From CAJXNP01 sp050305935 (GTDB lineage Bacteria; Bacteroidota; Bacteroidia; Cytophagales; Cyclobacteriaceae), in contig JBNLGG010000002.1 of NCBI GenBank assembly GCA_050305935.1, positions 62,001-126,000 of the forward strand: a DNA stretch of 64,000 nucleotides, given 5' to 3'. Below, piece by piece: positions 16,303-25,710 of the stretch (position 1 is the stretch's first letter; each line of letters starts with the position of its first letter). The notes under the pieces are model-generated. The model was not told the origin of the DNA. It ran no database searches and saw nothing but the letters and a program-made list of their open reading frames with translations. A program made the translations under genes and the position numbers.

Positions 16303-17634
16303 TTGGAATCTAGTTTAGACGACCCTCTCCCTTATTCGTTGGCATTCGCAAGTATGGAAAGTGAAGCCGGCGTATGGTTTTACGCCATCAATGCTGTAAT
16401 CATGGTTGTCCTGTTATTTTTGTCGGGAGTTGTCAGTGGTTCTGAGGTAGCCTTCTTTTCTCTGTCCAATAAAAAATTGGTCGAGTTGAGGGGTGGAACT
16501 AGCTCTGAGCAAAAAATTTACTCACTCGCTATACACCCCAAGCGCCTTTTAGCAACGATACTCATTTTAAACAATTTAATAAATGTGGCGCTCGTCACGC
16601 TTTCCACCTATGTGTCGTGGCAGATTTTTGGTTCGAAAGATGCTGTGGGGAAAGTAGTCGTGCTGGTAACGGTTGTGGTCACTTTTTCGATAGTGTTTTT
16701 TGGGGAAGTGGTTCCTAAAATTTATGCAAATCAAAAAAACGTAAGTTTTGCACATTTCACTTTACCTTTGATCTCTTCTTCTTTTTTTCTTTTAAAACCA
16801 TTCGCCTGGATATTGACCACCATGACTACTGTGGTCGAAAAGAGAATCAAAAATGAGAACTATCAAATTAGCACGGAAGATTTAAAAAAAGCATTGGAGA
16901 TAACTGTTCCCGAAGATACTCCAAAGGAAGAGAAGGATATTTTAAAAGGTATTGTCAACTTCGGGCAACTTACTGTAAAACAGGTGATGAAGTCCAGAGT
17001 AGATATTACCGCATTTGATATTGAAATTGATTTTCACGAATTGATGGACAAAATAAACAAGTGTGGTTTTTCCCGGATACCAGTTTATAAAGAAACGATT
17101 GATAGCATCGAGGGAATACTTTATAATAAGGACCTTTTGCCCTACTTAGATCAAGAGGATGATTTTAAATGGCAAAAGTTATTGCGACCTGGATTTTTCG
17201 TTCCCGAAACGAAAAATATTGATACGTTATTGAAAGATTTTCAGGAGAAGAGAGTGCACATGGCCATCGTTGCTGATGAATATGGAGGCACCTCCGGGTT
17301 AATAACTTTAGAGGATGTTATCGAGGAGATCGTGGGAGAGATCAATGATGAATTTGACGAAGATGAAATAAACTTCAATAAACTCAACGACAACACCTTT
17401 GTTTTTGAGGGAAAAACCTCCCTCCATGATTTTTGCAAGATAATTGAGGTTGATCCTGTTATTTTTGAAAAAGTTAAGGGAGAGAGCGAGTCCTTAGGGG
17501 GGCTGTTGCTGGAAATAAATCAAAAGCTTCCCACAGCAGGGGAGCAAATAGCGTTTCAAAATTTCGTGTTTACCGTTGTGGCGGTCGATCAACGAAGGAT
17601 TAAAAGAGTAAGGGTATTAATTAAACAGAAGTAG
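16303..17634 (+). CDS. gldE: Gliding-motility-associated protein GldE (CNNM/CBS/CorC type)
   Basis: A 443-residue inner-membrane protein of the CNNM-CBS-CorC family; in this genomic position it is GldE, linked to gliding motility together with GldD. Layout: N-terminal CNNM membrane domain with about four helices (about 25-190; FLSGVVSGSEVAFFSLSNKK, FSIVFFGEVVPKIYANQ), a CBS pair (about 210-335; SRVDITAFD, VADEYGGTSGLITLEDVIEE) and a C-terminal transporter-associated domain (about 350-440). The start codon is TTG at 16303, 23 bp after ssb; ATG at 16354 is possible but would shorten the pre-membrane tail. The biochemical role, possibly divalent-cation transport, is inferred from relatives. Confidence 0.9.
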   Translation: MESSLDDPLPYSLAFASMESEAGVWFYAINAVIMVVLLFLSGVVSGSEVAFFSLSNKKLVELRGGTSSEQKIYSLAIHPKRLLATILILNNLINVALVTLSTYVSWQIFGSKDAVGKVVVLVTVVVTFSIVFFGEVVPKIYANQKNVSFAHFTLPLISSSFFLLKPFAWILTTMTTVVEKRIKNENYQISTEDLKKALEITVPEDTPKEEKDILKGIVNFGQLTVKQVMKSRVDITAFDIEIDFHELMDKINKCGFSRIPVYKETIDSIEGILYNKDLLPYLDQEDDFKWQKLLRPGFFVPETKNIDTLLKDFQEKRVHMAIVADEYGGTSGLITLEDVIEEIVGEINDEFDEDEINFNKLNDNTFVFEGKTSLHDFCKIIEVDPVIFEKVKGESESLGGLLLEINQKLPTAGEQIAFQNFVFTVVAVDQRRIKRVRVLIKQK

Positions 17635-17637
17635 TTT

Positions 17638-18231
17638 TTGAAGGCCAATTTTATCCATCTTATTTCCATTTGCATACTTTTGATAGCAGGTTCATGCTCC
17701 AAAGAGTATATGCCTAAACCTAAAGGTTACAATCGGATCATTTTACCCGAAGAGGACTATCAGTTACTGGTCGATACTTTTCCTTATATTTTTGAATATT
17801 CCACTTATGCCAGAATAATTCCTGACTCTTCCTGGATAGCAGAGAAATATTGGATTGATGTATATTATCCTAATTTTGGGTCAAGCATTGCCATATCCTA
17901 CAAGCCCGTCAATAAAAATGTTGATTCTTTAAAACGCTATTTGAGCACTGCCTACCGTTTGACTTCCAAACATCAGATCAAGGCCTATGCGATAGATGAA
18001 TATGTTTTTAAAACTGATAATGGGAAAACCGCTGTACTGGCGGGTATAAGTGGTGAGGTACCCAGCCAGTATCAATTTATTGTGACAGATTCTATTAACC
18101 ACTTTTTAAGGGGAGCACTTTATTTTAATACTGCTACGAAAAACGATTCGTTAGCGCCCGTCATTGAGTACATGGAGAAGGACATTATGCATTTGTTAAA
18201 CACGCTGGAGTGGAAGGATGAAAAGCGTTAG
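17638..18231 (+). CDS. gldD: Gliding motility lipoprotein GldD
   Basis: A 197-residue lipoprotein needed for gliding in Flavobacterium and conserved widely in Bacteroidota. The signal peptide ends in the lipobox IAGSC (Cys20), followed by the family hallmark YMPKPKGYNRIILPEEDY at about 24-41. Start is TTG at 17638, only 3 bp after the gldE stop, so the two are translationally coupled. The recG ATG follows 2 bp after its stop. Presence of GldD/GldE suggests gliding motility or type IX secretion functions in this organism, though gldA-N are not in view. Confidence 0.92.
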   Translation: MKANFIHLISICILLIAGSCSKEYMPKPKGYNRIILPEEDYQLLVDTFPYIFEYSTYARIIPDSSWIAEKYWIDVYYPNFGSSIAISYKPVNKNVDSLKRYLSTAYRLTSKHQIKAYAIDEYVFKTDNGKTAVLAGISGEVPSQYQFIVTDSINHFLRGALYFNTATKNDSLAPVIEYMEKDIMHLLNTLEWKDEKR

Positions 18232-18233
18232 CA

Positions 18234-20327
18234 ATGCAGGGTTTCTTCGATACCAAAATTGAATATCTCAAAGGTGTCGGGCCACAAAAAGCAGCCCTTC
18301 TGAATAAGGAATTGAAGATCTTTACATTCGGTGATTTGCTCCAGCATTTTCCTTTCAGATATGAGGATCGTACTAAGTACGTGCGGATCGATGCAATTCA
18401 GCCAGATGATAAATTTGTTCAGGTAAAGGGCATTATCCGGCACATCGAGGCTGTAGGAGTCGGGGGAAAAAAACGGATAGTCGCTTACCTGTCGGATGAA
18501 ACCGGAGAAATAGAGCTGGTGTGGTTCAGGGGGATAAATTGGATCACAAAAAAGCTCCAGAAAAATGCAGAGTATGTGGTTTTCGGAAGGCCGACGGCCT
18601 TTAACAACAAAATTAATATTGCCCATCCGGAAATAGAATTGACGACGCCCGATCAAAATAGTACTGGGACACTGCAGCCAATTTATTCAACCACTGAAAA
18701 GCTAAAATCCAAATACCTCGATAGCAAGGCACTTTTTAGGATACAAGTAAACTTATTGGAAAAGGCGCTTCCATATGTTGAAGAGACTCTTCCGGCATCG
18801 ATCATTCAGCGATTAGCATTGATTTCAAAGAGGGAAGCCATTGCGCAGGTGCATGTACCTCAAAATGTAAAAATTCTCTCAAAAGCACTCTTTAGGCTTA
18901 AATTTGAAGAACTGTTTTACATACAGTTGAGGCTAATAAAATTGAAACTCACGCGAATTGATAAATTTAAAGGATACATTTTTAAAGACACCTCTCTACT
19001 GTCTAAGTTTTATGAAGACTTTCTTCCGTTTGAACTGACAAATTCTCAAAAAAAAGTTATTAAAGAAATCGTAAGAGACCTTCGGTCAGGCCATCAGATG
19101 AACCGCTTGGTTCAAGGGGACGTGGGTAGTGGTAAAACGATTGTTGCCTTTATTTGCATGCTGGTAGTAATTGCGGAAGGCGCACAGGTAGCCATGATGG
19201 CCCCAACTGAGATTTTAGCAGAACAGCATTATCAAGGGTTGAAAGAATACTCAAACAAAATGCATTTATCCATTGCCCTTCTTACAGGTTCTTCAAAGAG
19301 CAAAGAGAGAAAAACCATTCACGAGCAACTGGAAGGTGGAACGTTGAACATCATTATCGGAACCCACGCATTGCTCGAGGAAAAGGTGAAATTTAAAAGT
19401 CTTGGATTGGCCATTACCGATGAACAGCACAGGTTTGGAGTGGCGCAACGTTCAAAACTTTGGCAGAAAACAGACGAATATCTTCCACACATTCTTATTA
19501 TGTCTGCGACACCCATCCCAAGGACACTAGCCATGACACTGTACGGCGATCTGGATGTTTCTACGGTGGATGAATTGCCGAAGGGAAGAAAACCGATTCA
19601 GACGATGCACAAATTTGATTCACACCGACTGTGGGTGTTTGGTTTTATAAAGAAACAAATAGAGTTAGGCAGGCAGGTATATTTTGTCTATCCTCTGATA
19701 GAGGAGTCAGAAAAGCTTGATCTCAAGCATGTAACTGATGGATATGAGGCCGTCAAGCGTGCGTTCCCTGGTATTGAAGTAGGTATAGTTCATGGAAAGA
19801 TGACTTCCGAGAGCAAAGACTTTGAGATGAAACGATTTATTGCCGGGAGTTCAAAAATTTTGGTCGCCACGACGGTGATAGAAGTTGGGGTCAATGTGCC
19901 AAATGCATCGGTAATGGTGATTGAAAATGCTGAGAGGTTTGGCCTTTCGCAGTTGCACCAGCTTCGCGGAAGGGTAGGGAGGGGAGCAGACCAATCCTAT
20001 TGCATTTTAATGACAAGCTATAAGCTTACTAAGGATGCCAGGCAGCGGATTGACACGATGGTCAAAACAACGGACGGGTTTGAAATAGCCGAAGCTGACC
20101 TGAAATTAAGAGGTCCCGGGGATTTAATGGGTACCCAGCAGAGTGGCATGATGGACTTAATGATAGCTGATTTGGGCAAGGATGGGGAAATCTTGAAAAC
20201 GGCTCGTTCTATGGCAATTGAGCTCTTAAATGATGACCCAAACCTTAAAAAGGATGAAAACCAGGTGATTCTTAAAAAAATTAGAAAGCTCAGAAAAAAT
20301 GTGGTCAATTGGAGTAAAATAAGCTAG
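18234..20327 (+). CDS. recG: ATP-dependent DNA helicase RecG
   Basis: Remodels stalled forks and branched DNA. The 697 residues follow RecG order: N-terminal wedge/OB domain (about 1-195; PFRYEDRTKY, DDKFVQVKGIIRHIE), then helicase core with Walker A QGDVGSGKT near 297-305, the DEQH box ITDEQHRFG near 395-403, MSATPIPRTLAMT near 422-434 and the late helicase motif QLRGRVGRG near 579-587. It begins 2 bp after gldD, ending the ssb-gldE-gldD-recG run. Confidence 0.96.
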   Translation: MQGFFDTKIEYLKGVGPQKAALLNKELKIFTFGDLLQHFPFRYEDRTKYVRIDAIQPDDKFVQVKGIIRHIEAVGVGGKKRIVAYLSDETGEIELVWFRGINWITKKLQKNAEYVVFGRPTAFNNKINIAHPEIELTTPDQNSTGTLQPIYSTTEKLKSKYLDSKALFRIQVNLLEKALPYVEETLPASIIQRLALISKREAIAQVHVPQNVKILSKALFRLKFEELFYIQLRLIKLKLTRIDKFKGYIFKDTSLLSKFYEDFLPFELTNSQKKVIKEIVRDLRSGHQMNRLVQGDVGSGKTIVAFICMLVVIAEGAQVAMMAPTEILAEQHYQGLKEYSNKMHLSIALLTGSSKSKERKTIHEQLEGGTLNIIIGTHALLEEKVKFKSLGLAITDEQHRFGVAQRSKLWQKTDEYLPHILIMSATPIPRTLAMTLYGDLDVSTVDELPKGRKPIQTMHKFDSHRLWVFGFIKKQIELGRQVYFVYPLIEESEKLDLKHVTDGYEAVKRAFPGIEVGIVHGKMTSESKDFEMKRFIAGSSKILVATTVIEVGVNVPNASVMVIENAERFGLSQLHQLRGRVGRGADQSYCILMTSYKLTKDARQRIDTMVKTTDGFEIAEADLKLRGPGDLMGTQQSGMMDLMIADLGKDGEILKTARSMAIELLNDDPNLKKDENQVILKKIRKLRKNVVNWSKIS

Positions 20328-20387
20328 CCGCCTCAAAATTGAACAAATAAATTGATATTTTTAGTTGACCAATTAAATCACATTCTT

Positions 20388-21104
20388 ATGAAAATTAATG
20401 TATCCACCCTTACAAAATCCCTTTTGTCAGCAGTAATTATCATTTCATTTGGCTTCGTTCCGTCTGATGATTGCAAGACCTATTTCCCTATGGAAAAAGG
20501 GAAACAGTTTGAGCTCTCTTATTTCACTGACAAAGGTAAACCTGAAGGTAGGACCGAATATGAAATTTCTGACAAGCAGGAGACCTTGAATGGCCTGATG
20601 TCAACAGTTCACATGAAGACTTATGACAAGAAGGACAAGATGGTTATGGAGACGGATTTTGGGGTAAAGTGTGAGGACGGAGTTTTTTCAGTTGATATTC
20701 GTGGAATACTAAATGGTGCCCAAATGGAGCAAATGCAGGCTATGGAGGGAATGGACATTTCTGTAACTACCGTTGACCTGGAAATCCCTTCCAGTTTGAG
20801 TGTGGGTGATCGGTTAAAAGATGGCAAACTGGAAATGAAAATGAAGGCGGCCGAGGGGGGAATGGCGTTAATGAGCTTTAACACCTACATCACCAATAGA
20901 AAAGTAGAAGCATGGGAAAGCGTGACGACACCTGCCGGGACCTTTGATTGTATTGTGATTTCCTCCGATATCCAGGCAAAATCCGGGTTTATTAATATGA
21001 ATTTCCAGGGCAAAGAATGGATTGCAGAAAATGTGGGGGTCGTTCGCTCAGAAAATTACCGAAAAGGAAAACTAGAAGGTTATACTGAGCTTACTAAATT
21101 TTAG
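20388..21104 (+). CDS. TapB-like/DUF3108-related secreted protein
   Basis: The start is placed at ATG 20388, which yields a normal signal peptide (KINVSTLTKSLLSAVIIISF, cleaved near FGFVPSDD); an in-frame TTG at 20352 would add 12 residues ahead of it. The mature 210 or so residues are beta-rich with a Met-rich centre (QMEQMQAMEGMD). The segment TPAGTFDCIVISSD followed by GKEWIAENVGVVRSENYR resembles TapB/DUF3108-type periplasmic proteins of Bacteroidota. Function is unknown. It is 60 bp after recG and probably has its own promoter (weak TATTTTTA just upstream). Confidence 0.7.
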   Translation: MKINVSTLTKSLLSAVIIISFGFVPSDDCKTYFPMEKGKQFELSYFTDKGKPEGRTEYEISDKQETLNGLMSTVHMKTYDKKDKMVMETDFGVKCEDGVFSVDIRGILNGAQMEQMQAMEGMDISVTTVDLEIPSSLSVGDRLKDGKLEMKMKAAEGGMALMSFNTYITNRKVEAWESVTTPAGTFDCIVISSDIQAKSGFINMNFQGKEWIAENVGVVRSENYRKGKLEGYTELTKF

Positions 21105-21351
21105 GAACGCTCTGTCTATTTAATCAGCCCTCGATAGTAATCACAATTAGGTTATTATCTGGGATTATTTTTTGTTATATTTTCTTCCAGAGGGTTTTGG
21201 GAACTTTTTTGATTTTAAAATTCACAATTCTCATCGATTTCAACGCAGACTTTTTGGAAAACATAATGCTCTTTATTGCAAATGAATGTGAATTTCTTAA
21301 AATAGAATAAGAGGAAGAGCGAACCGGTTGTTATTTTATTAAAGTTAAAAC

Positions 21352-23022
21352 ATGATAGTTATGAGGGATCAGATTAAGAATTTAATTAGGGAGAGAGGGT
21401 TTGAGGCAGCTATTTATATTGTGCTTGCGATCTTAATTGCCAATAGCTTGCTGATTTTGCATTATATGGACGTTCTGAGAAAGAACGAGGCCTTAAAGTT
21501 AAATATCATTGACTTAAACTACAGGAATAGTGAGTTTAATGCCATAGTAAATAGAGCTGATATGGGAATTAGGGGCTATATGCTCGTTCCGGTGCAAACA
21601 ATGCTTGACCCGGCAATTCAATCTATGGAAACGTATGAGGAAAACAATGAAGAAATTGTAAGAATAATGGAAGAATTTGGCCATGACATTTCCCAATTGC
21701 AAAAGCCGTTACAGGTGTACAAGCAATACATGGAACTTATTAAGAGAATGGCTGATTTGGTTAAATCGGGACATACGGAAGAAGCGTTGGAAATTCTTAA
21801 GTCAGATCCTGGTTACATCGCATGGCAGGGTTATTTTCCCTTACAGCAGGAGCTACAACGGGTGATTGGAGAATTAGAAACAAAAGCGGCAATAGAACAC
21901 GCAACTATAGTCAGAAATATACGATTGTCACAATTCATTCTTCTGGTGGTAGCGGTTCCATTTTTATTATTGGTGGCCAGAAGGATGAGAAAGAATCAGA
22001 TCAACCGAAATGAGCTCTTTAAAAACCTCGCGGAAAGCAGACAGAAGTACCTGTTTAATCAGGAGGAAGACAATGTTACAATTGAAAAGAGTATAATATT
22101 AAGTGAAGAAAAGACGATCAATGATATTGTGATGAACCTTCAAAAGGCAAAGAATTTTATCGGGAAAATTGCCGAAGGGAATTATAGTGTAGAGTGGGAA
22201 GGATTAAATGGCCGGAATTGGGAACTCAATGAAGAAAATCTGGTAGGCGAATTGATAAAAATGCGCGACCAGATGAACAAAATGAGAAAGGCAGACGAAA
22301 TCAGGCTATGGCAAACGGAAGGTATTTCAAAGTTTTCAGATATCGTCAGAAATAGTCAGGAAAATCTGTCGGAGCTAAGTAACAAGATTATTTCAGGGCT
22401 TGTAAACTATTTACATGCTAAACAAGGGGGAGTGTTCATTTTAAATGACAGGGATGAAACGAACAAATACCTTGAACTGAAAGGATGTTATGCCTACGAC
22501 CGCAGGAAATTTTTAAATATAAAAGTAAAGGCCACTGATGGGCTGGTAGGACAGTGTTATTTAGAAAAGCAGCATATTTATCTTACGAACGTGCCAGCGG
22601 ATTATTTGCAGATTACTTCCGGATTAGGTGAGACCAATCCAAGTAGTTTAATTCTAATCCCGCTAAAATTTGAGGAGTCAGTCATTGGCGTTATTGAACT
22701 GGCATCATTAAATGAGTTTGGGGATCATGAGATTGATTTTTTGAATCAACTAGGTGAAACAATTGCCTCGGCCATCTTGGCTACGAAGGCCAACCAAAAT
22801 ACTAAGGAACTGTTGCGAAAATCTCAGCAACAAAGCGAAGAAATGCGGGCGCAGGAAGAAGAAATGAGACAAAACATGGAAGAGCTCGATGCTACGCAGG
22901 AGGAAATGGCGAGAAAAGAACGTGAATTCACTAAGCTACTTGAAGAAAGTAAAAAGAGGGAGAATGAATTGAAAGCTAGAATCGATGAGCTTGAAGCACA
23001 TCAATACCAATCTGGAATTTGA
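21352..23022 (+). CDS. Membrane GAF-domain coiled-coil sensor protein, no output domain
   Basis: A 556-residue protein. Order: TM1 (about 17-38), a periplasmic four-helix CHASE3-like sensor (about 39-180; NRADMGIRGYMLVPVQTML is typical), TM2 (about 190-207), a HAMP-like linker (IAEGNYSVEWEGLNG near 275-289), GAF domain (about 325-470; ATDGLVGQCYLEKQHIYLTN) and a long Glu/Gln-rich coiled coil (about 475-550; RQNMEELDATQEEMARKE). No histidine kinase, cyclase, phosphatase or DNA-binding domain follows. A paralogue with an added PAS domain lies 585 bp downstream. It may signal through its coil to a partner protein; the partner is not evident. Confidence 0.8.
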   Translation: MIVMRDQIKNLIRERGFEAAIYIVLAILIANSLLILHYMDVLRKNEALKLNIIDLNYRNSEFNAIVNRADMGIRGYMLVPVQTMLDPAIQSMETYEENNEEIVRIMEEFGHDISQLQKPLQVYKQYMELIKRMADLVKSGHTEEALEILKSDPGYIAWQGYFPLQQELQRVIGELETKAAIEHATIVRNIRLSQFILLVVAVPFLLLVARRMRKNQINRNELFKNLAESRQKYLFNQEEDNVTIEKSIILSEEKTINDIVMNLQKAKNFIGKIAEGNYSVEWEGLNGRNWELNEENLVGELIKMRDQMNKMRKADEIRLWQTEGISKFSDIVRNSQENLSELSNKIISGLVNYLHAKQGGVFILNDRDETNKYLELKGCYAYDRRKFLNIKVKATDGLVGQCYLEKQHIYLTNVPADYLQITSGLGETNPSSLILIPLKFEESVIGVIELASLNEFGDHEIDFLNQLGETIASAILATKANQNTKELLRKSQQQSEEMRAQEEEMRQNMEELDATQEEMARKEREFTKLLEESKKRENELKARIDELEAHQYQSGI

Positions 23023-23607
23023 TAACTCAGTGTCTATTACGATCATGGATTTTATTCCAGATCCGTTACCATAAAATGTAATTATGGCGTCTACCTAAAG
23101 GTCAATAAAACAAAGGGAGATAGTCTGGTGCAAGCCGGGATTAACGACATTCTTAGAAAGTCAGATAAGGATATTTTTGGTGAGGAGCATTAAAATTGAG
23201 CTTTAAGTTAGAAAGAGAATTAATAGACAATGATCAGGAGTCACTTACCAGGGAGGGAAAATCGACATACCAAATAGGATACGATGTGGGTCAAAACCTC
23301 TCCGTTCTTTTTTAAGAGCAACATTGGTGAAACTGGGGACAGTTACCTACTCAAAAGATCAAACCAAAGAAAAAACTTGCATAGAGAATCTTGAAAGTGT
23401 AAAATTGAAAAATGTTAAATTGAAAGAAGATCTGAGCAAGACAAAAAGCAAATAAAGCATTTACGATTCCCCCCTATCCATTCATTCCTTCTAGCGCCCT
23501 GTTACTTCAGGGCGCTTTTTTTGTATCGTGTTTTGATGAAATAGTAGTAAAAATATTTTAAATTAAACTAACATTTAGAGCAACAAGCAAACCAAAACAT
23601 AAAAAAC
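23023..23607 (+). other. 585-bp gap between the two GAF genes with fragmentary open frames
   Basis: Up to the terminator at 23493 this stretch holds only short, startless or frame-broken open frames. Immediately after the TGA of the upstream gene comes TAA, then about 55 open codons in the same frame ending near 23193. A second frame (TTG 23196 to TAA 23315, 39 codons) contains YQIGYDVGQNL, which recalls the N-terminal domain of FKBP-type peptidyl-prolyl isomerases. A third frame ends near 23454 with a Lys-rich stretch. I read it as gene remnants rather than a functional gene. Confidence 0.35.
23493..23523 (+). terminator. Rho-independent terminator
   Basis: AGCGCCCTG (23493-23501), six-base loop, CAGGGCGCT (23508-23516): a perfect 9-bp GC-rich stem running into eight T residues (23516-23523). 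It closes the transcript that begins with the first GAF sensor gene. Confidence 0.92.
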
Positions 23608-25671
23608 ATGGACAGCAGCATACAAAAAAAGCTGATGAACAACCTTTTGCCAATTTCCCTTGGGTTTATTCTGATCGTTATTCTCTTTAATTCCTTTTCT
23701 GTACTTAGGCATCGGTCCCTTTTTATGGAAAGCAAAAACATTGACAATGATGTTATATCGATAAACAAAGGAATTAATAGACTTGAAGCAAATATTTTCC
23801 TGGTGGATGTTGGAGTAAGGGGATATCTTTTAAAACAGAATGAGGTATTTCTAGACCCGTATAAGGTAGCTTTGCCAAGGTATGAGCAGGATTTATTTGA
23901 TCTCGAATCACTTTTAATTAAATATGACTATCCCAACGAAGAGATCAAACTTGCGATAACTGCTGTGCAGCAATATGTAGAGCGAGTGGAACGAATGGTA
24001 AAATTGGCGCAGGAAGGATTGATTAGTGAAGCGTTATCTGAATTTGAGAAGGATTATGGAATGGAAGCCTGGACTAAATATGGACCATTCGTAAGTGATG
24101 TGCAAGAATTCACACGCAAACTCCAGGCGAGGTCAGAAGACAAGTACAAAACCTTCGTGACTAAGAGTGTAATTATCCAGTTTCTATTTTTTGTCATTGC
24201 TTTTCCCGTGATAATAATTGCCCTGAATCATATTTTAATCAATCGGAAAAATCGTGATGAGCTTATAAGAGAACTAAATCGTAGTAATGGGAAATTTATA
24301 TTTGATTCTGGGAATGGAAAAGTCCAGTTAAACGAGAGAAGTGTCATCGATAGCATGATCACTAATCTCAAAAAAGCTTCCGGGTTTATTGTGCAATTGT
24401 CAAATGGGGATTTTAGTGCAGAGTGGGAGGGCTTGAATGAAAAAAATAGGCATCTCAATAAAGGAAACCTTTCCGGTGAATTGCTGGCTATGCGGGATCA
24501 TCTTAAGAAGTTGAAAAAAGATGACGAGCGGAGGAATTGGTTTAACGATGGTATGTCGAAATTCTCTGATGTGATCCGTGAAAATCAAAATACCCTTAAA
24601 GAGCTTTGTGATCATTTCATAGCTGGAGTGACTAAGTATACCAATTCGGAGCAAGGCACATTGCTGCTGGTTGAAAATGATCAAAATACGGAAAGGGAAT
24701 ATTTGGAAATAAAAGGGATGTATGCGTTTGACCGCAAGAGGTATATTACAAAGAAAATAGAGCTCAATTCAGGTTTAGCTGGACAGTGTTATCAGGAAGG
24801 GGAAACAATTTATCTAACAAATGTGCCCTCTGATTATGTCAATGTGACTTCTGGGCTTGGTGAGGCTAAACCAGACACATTACTGATTGTGCCAATTAGA
24901 ACCGTAAAAAAGGTGGTGGGAGTATTGGAATTGGCATCATTAAAAAAGTTCGAAAAACATGTGATTGAATTTGTCGAAAACCTGGCATCCAATCTGGCAA
25001 CTGCCATTTCGGTAACAAGGAGTAATGAAAACACACTCATATTATTGAGGAAGACCCAGGAACAGACTGAAGAGCTTAAGGCTACAGAAGAGGAAATACG
25101 CCAAAACATGGAAGAGCTCCAGGCTACGCAGGAACAGATGAGCCGGAAAAACGATGAAGTCAGTCAATTGCTGGAAGAAACGAAGGAGAACGAGGAGGTG
25201 ATGAAGTTACAGCTCGAAGAATTCGAAACTCTCAAAAGAGGTGAGGAAGAGCTGGTCGAGAATCTCGAAGCATATCGATCGATGATGCTGGATGTTTTAA
25301 ATGAATTGCCTTATAAAGTTTTTTTGAAGGATGAGGAGGGAAAAATTTTCCTTGTTAATAAAAAGGTGGCGGAATCACACAACATGGGAATTGAAGAGCT
25401 GATCGGAAAGTCAGATTACGATTTTGTGGATAAAGAGACTGCTGATCTCTGGAGGAAAGAGGAATTGGAGATTATAAAGAAGGGAGAAGGCACCTTTGTG
25501 TTTGAGGAAGATCTGGGGAATGGAAAGCGCATTCTTGAGACGATAAAAAAACGCTTCTACATCAGGCCGATAAAGCAGATTGGGTTATTGGGAATTCAAA
25601 AGGATATCACAAATGATCCCAATGCCGCAGACAAGCTCAGGGAATTTAAAAATATGCAAAAAGTCAATTAG
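23608..25671 (+). CDS. Membrane GAF-coiled coil-PAS sensor protein, no output domain
   Basis: A 687-residue paralogue of the protein encoded at 21352. Shared layout: TM1 (about 15-33), CHASE3-like periplasmic helices (about 35-180; VDVGVRGYLLKQNEVFLDP), TM2 (about 190-207), HAMP-like segment (LSNGDFSAEWEGLNE), GAF domain (about 330-470; GLAGQCYQEGETIYLTN) and a coil with RQNMEELQATQEQMSRK. It adds a C-terminal PAS domain (about 560-675; MMLDVLNELPYKVFLKDEEG, IEELIGKSDYDFVDKETAD). Still no kinase or other effector. The terminator upstream shows it has its own promoter. The pair looks like a tandem duplication that has since diverged in the C-terminal half. Confidence 0.8.
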   Translation: MDSSIQKKLMNNLLPISLGFILIVILFNSFSVLRHRSLFMESKNIDNDVISINKGINRLEANIFLVDVGVRGYLLKQNEVFLDPYKVALPRYEQDLFDLESLLIKYDYPNEEIKLAITAVQQYVERVERMVKLAQEGLISEALSEFEKDYGMEAWTKYGPFVSDVQEFTRKLQARSEDKYKTFVTKSVIIQFLFFVIAFPVIIIALNHILINRKNRDELIRELNRSNGKFIFDSGNGKVQLNERSVIDSMITNLKKASGFIVQLSNGDFSAEWEGLNEKNRHLNKGNLSGELLAMRDHLKKLKKDDERRNWFNDGMSKFSDVIRENQNTLKELCDHFIAGVTKYTNSEQGTLLLVENDQNTEREYLEIKGMYAFDRKRYITKKIELNSGLAGQCYQEGETIYLTNVPSDYVNVTSGLGEAKPDTLLIVPIRTVKKVVGVLELASLKKFEKHVIEFVENLASNLATAISVTRSNENTLILLRKTQEQTEELKATEEEIRQNMEELQATQEQMSRKNDEVSQLLEETKENEEVMKLQLEEFETLKRGEEELVENLEAYRSMMLDVLNELPYKVFLKDEEGKIFLVNKKVAESHNMGIEELIGKSDYDFVDKETADLWRKEELEIIKKGEGTFVFEEDLGNGKRILETIKKRFYIRPIKQIGLLGIQKDITNDPNAADKLREFKNMQKVN

Positions 25672-25693
25672 GCTTACCCTTTCCGGATAAGCC
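25671..25693. terminator. Weak hairpin between convergent sensor and arsM genes
   Basis: GGCTTA (25671-25676) pairs with TAAGCC (25688-25693), extended by CC/GG with a bulge. There is no clear T-tract on either strand, so termination is only a possibility. It lies between two convergent genes. Confidence 0.35.
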
Positions 25694-25710
25694 CAATAGA
25701 ATGATCATCA

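Noticed and set aside
23020..23193. Possible stop-codon read-through from the first GAF gene (TGA TAA then about 55 open codons)
   Set aside because: Two stops in a row make read-through improbable, and the extension matches nothing in the paralogue.
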